A stretch of 64,000 bases of DNA from Smittia aterrima (GCA_033063855.1 CP093829.1:7636243-7700242), one strand, 5' to 3'. Shown: positions 12,107 through 23,155, counted from the stretch's first letter. Notes: generated by a model from the letters alone, not told the origin. Numbers and translations: made by a program.

Positions 12107-13497
12107 TCATTTATTTTCTTTGTTATCAACAGGTTTCTCCTCAATCTTGTAGATAAGTTTGGATTCTGTTTCGTTGTACTGGTCTCCTATAAGATTCGCC
12201 AAATCAAGCAACTTATCGTTCTTTATCGCCTTTCGAATAGAATCGAAGAACTTGAGGTAATGATAAGTGTTGTGAATTGATAGAAGCATTGTCCCAAGAA
12301 GTTCGTGAGTTAGTAAAAGATGATTCGTGTACGCTCGAGTGTGTTTTTTGCAAGCGTAACACTCGCAACCTTCAACAAAGGGAGTGAAGTCGTCCTTAAA
12401 CTTTGAGTCCATTAAGTCGATCTCAGGAAATAGCTTTTCGGATTTTTCTAAATCGAAATTGAAGACAAGCGCTCGATTTGCATTTGTCACAATCTGAGCA
12501 AATGATGTATCGAAGAGATCAACGCCGAGATCAACCAGCGATAACAAAACTTTCGGTGAATAAGCTCCAAGCATCATCTTCATCTTATCGCTTGGCAGAA
12601 GTAATAAAGTTTGATCGACAATCTCTTTAATTGCTGAAGTCGTAAGAGTCGTTGCTTCATGCCCATTTCTGTGAAGACCATCGATGAAGAATCCATCGAT
12701 CTCTGATTCATATTCCTTGAGATAATCCACAGCTTTCTTTCTTTCGAACTCGTTGTATCCTCCTTCAACACTGGCAACAAAGAATGAACTTTTTGCGCTG
12801 GAAGTTTTCCTGCGTTCAAAGCATTCTTTGAAAAAATCATCTGATCTCTCGACGGCTTTCGGAGTTCTTTTGTTGGAAGACTCTTGATGAGTGTCACCTA
12901 AAAAAATTATGTTGAAGTAATATAGAAATATTATTTAGGAATTATTTTTACCGTCACAGAGGCTTGTGAAGAAATCAGGTTGGAATACATCGATCATGTT
13001 CATGTAACGTTCAGGGGCTATATTAATTTTTCCTCCTCTCTTGAAGATTGGCACGGATCCTGTTACATGAGAACCTGAAGGACAGAATTCACTGCTGTTC
13101 TTCAAAGTGACAAAGGTTAAAGCTTCAGGAAGTCCCACGAAATGCGAAAGACTTTTCTTCAGCGCTGATACCGGTCTTTCCATCTGAAAGAATTGTTGGA
13201 TTTAAAAATAATTTGTTGGTCAATGAAAATGTTGATCTTACTTGCTCTACATTGAAAATTGGCAAAGATATTCCTTGACCGCTGATGTCAATCCCTGAGA
13301 GCTCTAAAACCTTTAAAATAAATCAATTATTCGCTATCTCTAAAAATTATTTTACAAATTACTTCACGCGACAGTTGCGGATTGTTGATTAGAGCGAATG
13401 GTGTTGGGAATGTTTTTCCTTGAAGCCTGTCTGTTGTGATCACTCCAAGCCGAGCTCGTCCTGAGCATTTACTTACTGATTCCAAAATGAATTTCAT
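12107..13497 (-). CDS. QTRT2: Queuine tRNA-ribosyltransferase accessory subunit 2
   Basis: Four exons (minus): 13363-13497, 13242-13310, 12952-13183, 12107-12897; 408 aa. TGT-family fold: the N-terminus reads ARLGVITTDRLQGKTFPTP; mid-protein segments include YLKEYESEIDGFFIDGLHRN and MMLGAYSPKVLLSLVDLGVD, followed by DLFDTSFAQIVTNANRALVF. The zinc site CECYACKKHTRAYTNHLL (CxCxxC plus His) is intact. QTRT2 is the non-catalytic partner of QTRT1; together they exchange guanine for queuine at the wobble position of GUN-anticodon tRNAs, and the dimer sits at the outer mitochondrial membrane in mammals. The gene is head-to-head with Rpp20 (108 bases between start codons) and tail-to-tail with Uch-L5. 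Confidence 0.9.
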
Positions 13498-13605
13498 CGT
13501 AAAATTAATGTTTTGTTTTTAAAAAAAATTTACACGTTTGTTGTAGTTTTATCTCCTTCTTTCAACTCTGGCAACCCCAAGAAATTTTTTGTTGTGAAAT
13601 ATTCG
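13498..13605. promoter_or_regulatory. very short bidirectional promoter, QTRT2 / Rpp20
   Basis: 108 bases between divergent start codons, rich in T/A tracts. Both genes act on tRNA (queuosine modification; 5' end processing), so co-expression from one promoter is plausible. The transcription starts may lie inside the opposite coding region. Confidence 0.55.
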
Positions 13606-14068
13606 ATGAATTCTAAAAAGACTCAAGGCAATTTCAAGAAGAGAGCGCCGCCAAGAAACTTCACAAGAAAGAACGACGTTTACGTTACGAACAAGACTGA
13701 CTTCCGTGCAACTTTGAAAAAGTGTCAGACACTTTTGAATTCAGAAGAAGGAGAGTGTTTTTTGCATTGTATCGGGAACGCAATCAATCGAGGAATTAAT
13801 TTGGCACTGAAGCTTTCACAGGAGCACAACTATAAATTCGAGGCAAACACATCAACCATCAATCTCATCGGTAGAAACAAAATAACTTTTATTTTCATTT
13901 AATCTAACACAAATTCTTCTAATTCTCTTAGACGACCATCATCCATTGAACGATCAAGATGATTTCCTCGTTAGAAAGCGAATGAACTCTTGCTTGCACG
14001 TTCGTGTATATCGTCCATTTATGCTCCAAGCTGCTGTAGCTGAACCAGAAAAGTTTCTCAAAGCTTAA
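13606..14068 (+). CDS. Rpp20: RNase P / RNase MRP subunit Rpp20 (POP7)
   Basis: Two exons, 13606-13870 and 13932-14068; 133 aa. After a basic N-terminus (KKRAPPRNFTRKNDVYVTNK) comes the Alba-like fold typical of Rpp20: DFRATLKKCQTLLNSEEGE, then LHCIGNAINRGINLALKLSQ. The strand-rich end is HVRVYRPFMLQAAVAEP. Known role: a protein subunit of nuclear RNase P (tRNA 5' maturation) and RNase MRP (rRNA processing), paired with Rpp25. The start chosen is the first ATG in the frame; upstream codons in frame begin only from a TTG. The stop TAA is followed after two bases by the ATG of the next gene, so the two may share one transcript. Confidence 0.88.
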
Positions 14069-14070
14069 AT

Positions 14071-14640
14071 ATGTCAAACCACGAAGAAGTTCGAACATAC
14101 TTTAAGATGACAGGTAAGATCCAAAATAATCATTTTGTAACTTTTTAAGTAAACCAATTCTTTTTCTTTTCAGAGATCAGTCGGTGGCTCGGAATTTCGC
14201 CTTTCGAAATCCTGATAAACCTCATTTCATTTTTCATCTTCTCAATATTTCTCACGTTGACTATTGACGGAAACATAGAATTCTTCACCATTCAGCAGAT
14301 CCAGAGCAACATAACGGACCCACATGATGTTTATCGATCACCCGAACAAAAGCAACCTTCAATTAATTGGTTCAAATTGTTCTCTGTTCTGTATTGCGCT
14401 GATATTCTGAACGCCTACTTCTGTTTCATAGTTATCCTTCGAATGTTTTTACAAAATTTGCAGAGCACTCATAAACTGTTCTGGTCATTGAACTTCATTC
14501 TTCTCACAAGTCTCTTTAAATATTTGGTAGCATTAAAACTAACTAGCGGAGCAACTCTTGAATGGACAGAAGTTTGTTCTCCAGTTTTTGTTATGCTTCA
14601 ACTTTTAGCTCTTAGAGCTTGTCAAATAAAAAACTCGTGA
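14071..14640 (+). CDS. Tmem203: Transmembrane protein 203 homologue
   Basis: Two exons, 14071-14113 and 14174-14640; 169 aa. Four hydrophobic segments: one starting at PFEILINLISFFIFSILLTL, one around WFKLFSVLYCADILNAYFCF, one around FWSLNFILLTSLFKYLVALK, and one ending VMLQLLALRACQIKNS. The order and the closing LQLLxxRAC match TMEM203, an ER membrane protein tied to Ca2+ handling and STING regulation in vertebrates. The N-terminus carries about ten extra residues from the first exon (MSNHEEVRTYFKMT), encoded immediately after the Rpp20 stop. A polyadenylation signal begins one base after the stop. Function in insects is inferred from the family only. Confidence 0.85.
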
Positions 14641-14646
14641 AATAAA
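14641..14646 (+). terminator. polyadenylation signal AATAAA for Tmem203
   Basis: Hexamer directly after the TGA stop; it may end a joint Rpp20-Tmem203 transcript. Confidence 0.5.
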
Positions 14647-14906
14647 AACATTCAAATTGAAATATTTAAAACATTTTTTATTAATTTATTTAAACATTTT
14701 CTTATTTTCTTTATCATGACGTGGTGAAGTAATACCCTAGTCCTGAGAGTTTTTACCAAATTCAAGTGAGACAAGATTGAAAGCGAGCGATGTGCAATCG
14801 AAACTCCGGCTGGAAAGTACTCCATCTGGTGGTGTTATCCGACACAAATTAAATCGAATAAACACAAATCAAATTCTCGAAATTTAAAAAGAAAGTAGAA
14901 ACTGAC

Positions 14907-17279
14907 ATGCCTCCTAAAAGTGCTAAGAAAGAGCTGAAAACACTTTGGCATTCGTGTGACAAATGCGGAGTGAAAGTCATTCAAAGTAAACTGAAATCGC
15001 ATGAAATTGTTTGTGAAACTTCAGAAAATGTGTGCGAAGGAGTTTTCAACGAAAAGTTTGTTGCTTCCTCATTAAATCATTGTCTTCCATCGGAGTTAGA
15101 ATTGAAAGATGCTCCGAAGCTCTACATGCAACGTTATATTTTCATTCCTGAGACGATTTGCACGTTGTGCAATTTCCAAATGGGATCAAATGTGCTGATA
15201 GAGCTTAACGATAAGAAATACATCAGAAGCTCATGGACAATAAGCGACAAGCATCAAGATTCAATCTTTTCCACTTCCGATGGTAACTTATAAAAACTTC
15301 AATTATTTAACTTTTAATCTAACTTTTGTGTTTTAGAATTTATTCTGGAATCAAATCTATCAACAATCAACATTTCTAAACTGCCGAAAAGTAATAAAGT
15401 ACGATCAGCTCGAAGAGTGTTGCTAGAATATCACGATGAGCTTAATGAAATCAATGATCTTGAACGATTACTTCGGGCAAAACTTAAAGATACAATCATC
15501 CACATTGGGAACTCAATCGTTGTCGAGTTTCTCAACAAAAAGTTTGTGTTCACATTAAAATCGATTGACACCGACAATGAGGAAGACATCGCTGAACAGT
15601 TGAACAATATGAAATTAGCCGAAGATTCGTTTTACGTCGTAGATGCTAACACAAGTCTCAAGATTGTCAGCAAGAATATCAATGAACCTGAGTTTAAATT
15701 AAAAGTCTCTTTGAATCAAATCGGTGGACTTGATGATATCATTGAAGATCTCAAGAGGACTATGAACTTAGCACTTGGCTACGTTGAATCCAATTCGTTT
15801 ATGAAGATCTCAAGAGCAGTTCTTATTCATGGATTACCAGGAAGTGGCAAATCGATGATATGCGAGGCTCTCGCTGAAAGTTACTCAAATGCTCGAACAA
15901 TACGAATCGACTCAGGAAAAATCTTCAGCAAGTTTTATGGCGAATCAGAAGCAAACTTAAGGAAATATTTCGATGAGGCCGCTAAATATTTTCCAACTCC
16001 TGCCATCATCATCATTGAAGATATCGCAAGCATTTGTCCCAAAAATGATAACTCAGATGCGATTCGAAGAATCTCCTCACTGGTCGCTTCATTGATTGAC
16101 AGTCTTCATCTAAAACGTGACACAAGCAAAATTTTCGTTTTAGCAAACACCTCAAATCTTGATAACGTAGATCCAGCGATTCGACGAAGTGGACGTTTCG
16201 ATCTTGAAATTGAAATTCCTGTGCCAACAACAGAAATGCGAGCAAAAATATTACAAAAAATGTTGGCGCCATATTCAATAACAAATTCTGATATCGACGA
16301 GATCGCTAAACATTCTCACGGTTTCGTTGCTGCAGACTTGGAAAATCTAATTTCAAAATCCATGAAGATCGAAGAGGATGAAAACGGAAAGTTTATTGCT
16401 TTTCTAACTTTCCAAAGCTTAATGGAAAATCTTTCAAACGTGAAGCCGAGTGCAATGAGAGAAGTTCTTGTCGAGAAGCCAAACGTGAAGTGGTCAGACA
16501 TTGGAGGAATGAGCGACTTGAAGTTGAAATTAAAACAAATCGTCGAGTGGCCGATTAATCATCCAAAAACATTTGAGAGACTGGGAATCGCTCCTCCGAG
16601 AGGATTGCTGATGTTTGGACCACCAGGTTGCTCAAAAACAACAATCGCTAAAGCTTTAGCAACTGAAAGCAATTTAAATTTCATCTCCATCAAAGGATCA
16701 GATCTTTTCTCGATGTGGGTTGGAGAATCAGAGAAAGCAGTCAGAGATTTGTTTGTAAAAGCTCGTCAAATCTCTCCGTGCATTGTGTTTTTCGATGAAA
16801 TCGATGCGATTGGTCGTGAGAGATCTGCTGAAAGTGGTTCATCAGTGAAAGAACGAGTTCTTGCACAAATTCTTACCGAGATCGATGGCGTAAATGTTCT
16901 TAAGAACGTTATCATTGTAGCAGCGACTAACAGACCTGATTTAATCGACAAAGCTTTAATGAGACCTGGACGATTAGATAGGATAGTTTATGTTCAACTT
17001 CCTGATGAAGAGACAAGAGCAGAAATCTTTCGAATTAAACTTCGGAAGATTCCGTTAAGCGAAGACGTGAAAATCAACGAACTTGCTGTGAAGTCTGAAG
17101 GATATTCTGGAGCTGAGATTGAAGCGATTTGTAAAGAAGCTGCGCTGAAAGCTCTCGAGGATTCGTTTGAAGCACAACAAATTTCAATGAAATACTTTCA
17201 TCAGTCGTTTGAGCTTGTTAAGCCGCGAACGAGCTCAGAGCTTCTACAGCTTTACAGTGATTATGAAAATCGAAAATAA
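14907..17279 (+). CDS. Spata5: AAA+ ATPase SPATA5 / AFG2A homologue
   Basis: Two exons, 14907-15282 and 15337-17279; 772 aa. N-terminal Cys-rich part (HSCDKCGVKV, later TICTLCNFQMG), then two AAA modules. Module D1: Walker A GLPGSGKS (about 265), sensor/arginine-finger region DPAIRRSGRFD. Module D2: Walker A FGPPGCSKTTIAKALA with the Cys-Ser typical of the SPATA5/AFG2 group, Walker B IVFFDEIDAI, and arginine fingers MRPGRLDRIV. The D1 Walker B reads IIIIED rather than the normal DE. Known role: AFG2A forms a hexameric complex that removes Rlp24/RSL24D1 from pre-60S ribosomes in the cytoplasm. It is shorter than the human protein (893 aa), mostly at the N-terminus. Confidence 0.9.
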
Positions 17280-17314
17280 AAATTTCCGCAAAATATATTT
17301 TTTATTGAAATCAC

Positions 17315-17320
17315 AATAAA
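17315..17320 (+). terminator. polyadenylation signal AATAAA for Spata5
   Basis: Hexamer 35 bases after the Spata5 stop. Confidence 0.5.
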
Positions 17321-17401
17321 TTAAATAATTTTCATAAATACAGAAATTGTTCATATCTACTTTTTACGGTTCATTATTAACAAAATCTTTTAGATTATTT
17401 T

Positions 17402-18330
17402 CTTATTCATGACGATTTCCTTCATCTGGGACGTTTCCTTGTCGGAGTGGGTTGGACGATCTACGATGCCTCGGGAATCACTATCTGACTCTTACACAGA
17501 AATTATCATGCGAAACTATCATATTTCATTTTCGTTCAAGAAAACTTCCAAACGTAAGGGTCAGATAATGATCCCGAACTCTGAAACGAGAATGAAGCAA
17601 ATAAATAAAAGGTCAGAAACAAAACCTTTGTATAGAGGAATAAATATTTTGGAATTGTAACCGAAACACTCAACCAAACTGGTCATTCAAACCCATTTTA
17701 AGCTGTGGCCAACGTTTCGTGATAATGTTGATATTTCTATCGTTCATCGTTCTTCCAGGACTTCAATATATGGCATAGCTAGTGTAATTGTGGTCCAATA
17801 TCGTCGTGGGATTTTTACATTTTCGAAAGCTAAAAAGTTGAGAATGAATTTAAAACCAATTCTGCAAAAAAAAACTTTATATTCTGTCTTTTTAGTCATT
17901 TTCATAGACGATTTGACTTCTAGGAACGAAGTCTTCTGTCTAAGAAAACGCTGTCTGTAGGTTAGATCGGCCATTTTCTTTAATGGCATCTGCATTTTCC
18001 CTAAGTAACTTACCTTGAATTTTATTGCTCCAGAGCTTAAGAGCTCAAGAGCTTTCACTGTTGCAATATTGTCGTTTTTTCTTCTCCAAATGTTTTCACG
18101 TACAAATCTTTGATCGCGAGGAATGTTTCCGGATCTTAATTGATCGTGGCAAAGTCGAATAAATTTAGTCCATCAAAATAAAATCTTTTTCTTCGTCGGT
18201 TAGATCTTCACTTAGAAGTTTCCAGAAAGAAATTAAAACTTTTTTATTGCTCCAGGTTCAAAATTTCAGCCGGATTTAACTTTTTTAGTCCTTATAGGTG
18301 ATAAACTTCAATTTTAAGACTAATCAGAAT
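17402..18330 (-). pseudogene. decayed coding relic, family unknown
   Basis: On the minus strand this stretch has runs of protein-like translation broken by frameshifts and single stop codons. About 18245-18165 gives FWKLLSEDLTDEEKDFILMD. About 18165-18060, in another frame, gives LFDFATIN, a stop, then DPETFLAIKDLYVKTFGEE. Then KALELLSSGAIKFK ends in a good donor (GTAAGT). About 17795-17690 gives pieces such as LCHILKSWKNDER and KYQHYHETLATA separated by single stops. Near 17402-17465 DSDSRGIVDRPTHSDKETSQ runs to a stop. No family was recognised. It could be a dead copy of an intron-bearing gene, or a fast-evolving gene whose exons are misread here. Confidence 0.3.
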
Positions 18331-18387
18331 AATTTTAGAAAATTTTCACTCGTCTCCACATTTTGATTGCAGTTTCTAGTAAATTCC

Positions 18388-18429
18388 TCTTCTTGTTTCT
18401 TGCAGTTTACTTCTTCTTGTTTCTTGCAG
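18388..18429 (+). repeat. 24-base tandem duplication of a 3' splice-site-like sequence
   Basis: Two copies of CTTCTTGTTTCTTGCAG, with the AG dinucleotides at 18405 and 18429. They lie about 80 bases upstream of the BTBD9 start codon, so they could be tandem alternative acceptors of a 5' untranslated intron. Confidence 0.55.
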
Positions 18430-18510
18430 TCTGACTCTGGCAACTCTGCTAGACAGTCAATCGGGCAACACGAAACAAAATATTTTGCAAATTTTTTATT
18501 TTTAATCAAA

Positions 18511-20455
18511 ATGTCAAAGTCATTGATTCAAGACGACAAAAAAGGCGACATAATCCTCCTTAACAAACTTAGTGATGACTTCGCCAGTCTCTACCTCTCA
18601 AAGGATTACTCGGATATCACATTTTTGATTGGAAATGATTCCGATGATCAAATCGAAACGATATTTTGTAAAGCGCAATAAAAAGTTGACCAAAAAAATT
18701 TCAGCGCTAATCGTTATCATTTGCTCATTCTAGGTCACAAAGTCATTCTGGCAGCTCGAAGCGAATATTTCCGGGCTCTTCTGTATGGAGGACTCAGCGA
18801 AACAAACAAGAAAGAAGTCACACTCAAAGTTCCGAAAGAGGTAAAATTTTAAAAGGAAAATTAATGAAAGTGATGCGAGCTCCTTCTACTTTTAGGCATT
18901 CAAGATTATCCTCAAATATGTTTACACGGGGAAAATAAACTTACGAACGATGTTGACACCTCAAATGAACATAATTCTTGACACACTTGGTCTATCAAAT
19001 CTTTTCGGCTACCTCGAATTAAAAGAAGAAATCTCAAACTTTCTTAAGAATTCTCTGCAGTTGAATAACGTCTGCAACATTCTCGATGCTTCTCGACTCT
19101 ACGAACTTCACTCGTTGACAAATATTTGTTATACATTCATCGATAAGAATGCAGAGCAACTCTTAGAGCATGAATCGTTCAAGTTCCTTCATAAAAGTTC
19201 ACTCATCATTCTTCTCGCGAGAGATTCGTTCTTTGTGCCAGAAATCAAAATATTCGAAGCAATAAAAGGATGGATCGAAAGTAACCGACAGGAAGTAACT
19301 CCAGCGGAAATCAAAGAAGTTGTTTCGCAAGTTCGCCTTCCTCTCATCAATCTCGAAGATTTATTAGAAATCGTGAGACCAACAAAGATTTTAGACGCAA
19401 ACTATTTATTGGACGCCATTCATGTTAAAACACAATCACGGGTCAATCGTCTGCCTCATCGAGGACTTCTATGTCCAGAAGAAAATATTCTCAGTTCGAA
19501 GCTTGGATCGAAAGTTTGTCATGGAACTTGTGATGGATTTTCACTTCTCGATTCAAGCGATCACCCTTACGATATAGAGAAAGGTTACGCACGTCACGCA
19601 ATCTCAGCGAAAAGTGAAGGAAATGGAATTATCGTTGAACTCGGAAACATCTACATAATCAACTACATCAAACTTTTGCTTTGGGATCTAGACAATCGAT
19701 CTTACTCTTATGTGATCGATGTTTCCGTTGAAAAAGAATCTTGGGAGCGAGTCATTGATCATTCCAATTATCATTGCCGATCGTGGCAGTATTTACACTT
19801 TGAGAAACGAGCAGTAAAGTTCATCAGAATCACAGGAACGCACAACACAGTGAATCGAGTATTTCATCTCGTCGCCGTTGAAGCATTGTTTACCAACAAC
19901 GTACCAAAGATCGTTGATGGGCTCATCGCACCAAAGCATAACGTCGCACGTACAGAAAAAAGTGCACATGTACTCGAAGGAGTTTCAAGAAATAAGAATT
20001 CTCTGCTAAACGGAAATGTGAAAGTAAGTCGATGATACCTCAAATCTCTTCCAATAATTTAAATATTTCTTTTAAATCCTCAGGACTACGACTGGGATTG
20101 TGGCTACACTTGTCATCAACTTGGAAGTGGAAACATTTGCATCCAACTTGGCCAACCTTATCTAATAAGCTCTTTCCGAATTCTTCTCTGGGACTGCGAT
20201 GAAAGAACTTACAGCTTCTACATTGAAACCTCAGTAAACGAAATCGAATGGGAAATCGTTGTCGATAAAAGACACGAAAGACTTCAGTCATGGCAGTCGT
20301 TCTCGTTTGAACAACGTCCAGTCACTTACATCAGAATCGTCGGCACTTACAACTCAGCGAATGAAATTTTCCACATTGTTCACTTTGAATGTCCCAATCA
20401 AGAACAGGAAAAGTTGCCAAATGTCCAGTTAAGTTGCCAAACGTCCCAAAACTAA
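18511..20455 (+). CDS. BTBD9: BTB/POZ domain protein BTBD9
   Basis: Four exons: 18511-18667, 18734-18840, 18896-20023, 20084-20455; 587 aa. Order: BTB (DYSDITFLI, then CHKVILAARSEYFRALLYGG, about 30-110), BACK (RDSFFVPEIKIFEAIKGW, VRLPLINLEDLLEIVRPTKI), and two F5/8-type-C-like repeats (LLLWDLDNRSYSYVIDVSVE near 295; YDWDCGYTCHQLGSGNICIQ and ILLWDCDERTYSFYIETSV near 470-520). The signature VSRNKNSLLNGN precedes the second repeat. Compared with the vertebrate protein the BTB has an insertion (GNDSDDQIETIF) before CHKVILAAR. Known role: a Cullin-3 adaptor linked to dopamine, sleep and restless-leg phenotypes; the fly orthologue affects sleep and iron handling. Confidence 0.93.
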
Positions 20456-20521
20456 TTTTTCAAAGACGCTTGATATTATTTTAATTATTTAATGCTTGAA
20501 AAGTAAAATTTGATCGTTGAT

Positions 20522-20527
20522 AATAAA
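20522..20527 (+). terminator. polyadenylation signal AATAAA for BTBD9
   Basis: Hexamer 67 bases after the BTBD9 stop, just before the last codon of the convergent minus-strand gene (20540), so the 3' ends abut. Confidence 0.5.
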
Positions 20528-20539
20528 ACTCCAGGAACT

Positions 20540-21428
20540 TTAACTAAAATTCTTTCGGTATCTCTTCAAACTCTTTTCAGCAAAGTCCGCTCGCTCTTCA
20601 GCATCCAACAAGTCATCTTGAAGGCGATGAATGTCGAACGTCGCTTTCTTAGATATTTTCTCCTAAGCAATAGAAAGAAGAGAAGTTATTTCTGTACAAG
20701 GTCACTGAAAGTTGTTTACTTACTTGTTCAGTAAGCTCTCGCTGGCACTTGTGAAGCTGAAGCTTTGTTCTCTTCAATTCCTGTTGAAGAACTTCGACAG
20801 TTGCCTCTGAGTTCTGATATTGATTGAAAGTATCGCGAAGCGAATGCTCGAGCTTTCTCAGGATTTCGTTGGTGCTTTGAAAGCTCAGCCTTTCATTTTC
20901 AAAGCCGCGATTCAAATAACGAATTATTTCCTTGAAGTTATCTGTTGTGCGCTTCAGCTTATCCTTGTTGTTCAACTTAGTTTTCTCGAGACAGAGACAA
21001 AGATTTCTAACTTCTCGTAACAAAGATGATTTGATATTGTTCACAATCGCGACTCGAGCTAACTTTTCTTCTATGTCTTCATCAGATCTTGCCAATCGAG
21101 CTTGATCTTTATTATTGTCGGTGTGAAGTTTTCTGTAATCTTCAAGAAGATCTTTGTACTCATTCACCCAAAGCTCAAGCTCAGTTTCAATTCTAGGAAG
21201 AGTCTCTGTCAAATAAACAGTTTCGACTTCTCTCTCAACTTTCGTGAGTTCCTTTTCAAACTCATGATCGAATTCGATTGAATCGTCAGGTTCATATTCA
21301 CGGCGCGATCGAACAGTTGGCTTGAAATTTCTTTGCACTGCCGCGACTTCAACTGTGAGATTGTTAATTAAATCCTCGGATGATATCTTTTCAGTGTTCT
21401 TGAGAGTTTGAAGTGGAATTTTGTCCAT
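20540..21428 (-). CDS. paramyosin rod-tail paralogue, long (coiled coil)
   Basis: Two exons (minus): 20724-21428 and 20540-20662; 275 aa, starting at ATG 21428. Nearly all coiled coil. From about residue 120 it aligns without gaps to the C-terminal rod of the paramyosin encoded 4 kb away: ARVAIVNNIKSSLLREVRNL against ERIVKIEAIKKSLEVEVKNL, then exactly 82 residues in both to KCQRELTEQ against QYKRQLSEQ. At that same Gln both genes have a phase-0 intron. The last exon keeps LDAEERADFAEKSL against EAAEERADVAESSL. It lacks the non-helical paramyosin tail (FVTTSTVPGG). It is therefore a DNA-level duplicate of the paramyosin 3' end. Function is unknown; a filament-binding or sperm-tail role is only a guess. 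Confidence 0.75.
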
Positions 21429-21688
21429 TTTTCGTTTTAACTGACACAACAACTGATCGAGCTAAACAAATGAAAGTCTTTTGAGCTTCTGAATGAATTT
21501 ATTTCCTGAAAACTTTTAATTCAACCGAGTTCTAAAATAAACTTTCGTTTCAATAATAACAACAACTTCAATACAAATAAGCTTGAGATCTCTCAAGTTT
21601 GAATTCGTCATAATCGAGTGATAAGTTTTGAATTTTATTTGAAAACAGATTTTGATTGAAACTTCTCGCGTTTCAATGTCGTTCGGTT

Positions 21689-22993
21689 CTATAAACTCGG
21701 CCAGACATTCGACTCAATCCAGTCCAAATAATAATAAACTTTTGTGTAGATTGCGGGGATTCCCACAGCTCCACAATAAACTGAACCAAACGAGGTTACT
21801 CCTACGATCGTGTACATGCAATCAACGTTAGGAGTGAAGATCTGAATTGGACCGCCTGAGTCTCCTCCGCACGTGTCTCCTGTTTTGTTTGTTGATCCAG
21901 CACAAATCATCTTCGGCCAATTAATTCCTTTTTCATTCAACTTTTCATCATCTTCGTAAACGTCATTGCATCGAGATTGATCGAAATACTCGATTGTTAC
22001 TTTCATTAATTTTTCACTTGCGTCGTCGGCAAAGCCAGTTCTTCCCCATCCACTGGCAATTACTCTTTTTGTTGTTTGAGCGCCGGTTTGAGGGAGACAA
22101 ATTGGAATCACGTAACTGTTAAACTTCACAGAGCTTTCAAGCTTAAACAACGCAATGTCGTCTTCAGCATGTCTTGAGTTATAACTTGGATGATTAATTC
22201 TCTGAATAATATTGTAAGTCCAAGTATTCAGATTGTCTCGATTTCGAACGACGCTACCAAGCTTAGCGAATTTCGCTGGTCCGTGAATTGTGTTTGAACA
22301 ATGAGCTGCCGATAAAATCCAAATATCGCTTATCAAACTTCCTCCACATTGATAATCTGAGAAAAAGTAATTTTGAGAGCTTTTTCTTTACGAGAGCTTT
22401 TCATTTTTACCATCAGGAGCTCCATTGTTATAACCAATCAAGCACATGTGAGGAAACTCCCTCTCGCCAGCTTCTAATCCACCAACAATCAATTCAACAG
22501 TTTGATCATGTCCGCAAACATTTCTTGTTCGAGTGATTGGAGGTTCCCCGAAAACAGAATTTGGAATTGTGTAGTTTTCGTAAATGTTTTGACCAAACTC
22601 TCGACATTCTGGCGATTGGAATTTGATAAGATTTATGATGACAAACAATCTTAAATCGCTCACTTCTCTCACTAACTCTTCCAGGAGCTTTCGTTGTTGT
22701 CACTTGCTGAACCAATCTTGCTTGAGTTGGACAACAAACAGTTCGATATCTAGCATCGCAGATTGTCGGCATAACTCTCGTTCTCTGATATTCACTTTGA
22801 ACTGCCGGACATTCACTCATGAACTTACATTCACCCGATTGACCTGTCGCCGCGACCGTACATGCTTTGGAAAGAAATAATTGTTGTAGGTCAATAAATC
22901 TTTCACTCACTTATCAGCAAAAAAATTACTTTCGGCCTTGACAAGATTCGTCGAGAATAAAAACACGAAAAAGATTGTCAAGCTTCTCTCCAT
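21689..22993 (-). CDS. CLIP-domain serine protease (CLIPC type)
   Basis: Four exons (minus): 22930-22993, 22673-22864, 22411-22608, 21689-22356; 373 aa. Signal peptide MERSLTIFFVFLFSTNLVKA; then a CLIP domain with the Cys pattern CTVAATGQSGECKFMSECP ... ICDARYRTVCC; a linker rich in Thr/Ala; and a chymotrypsin-fold protease. The activation site is VEL/IVGG, cleavage after Leu, as in CLIPC proteases (Snake, Hayan, Persephone). The catalytic triad is intact: ILSAAHC, DDIALFKL, GDTCGGDSGGP. The Asp six residues before the Ser predicts trypsin-like cutting after Arg/Lys. Expected role: a zymogen in a haemolymph cascade (Toll activation or melanization). The exon 1-2 junction was chosen by frame and splice signals and is the least certain. 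Confidence 0.88.
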
Positions 22994-23155
22994 TACGACG
23001 ACAAATCTGTGACTGAGGAGTTAACTGATAGGCTCTCGTTTAATTTTATAAAACTTAAATAAGATGAGGATGGCCAAGAATCTGCTCTCCGAGTAATTTT
23101 TTTGAAAGAAAATATTTTCGAATTTTATTTCATACAAAACTTTATTTCTCATTTT

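Noticed and set aside
17409..17660. 83-codon frame downstream of Spata5
   Set aside because: Opposite strand to the decayed relic and without recognisable motifs.
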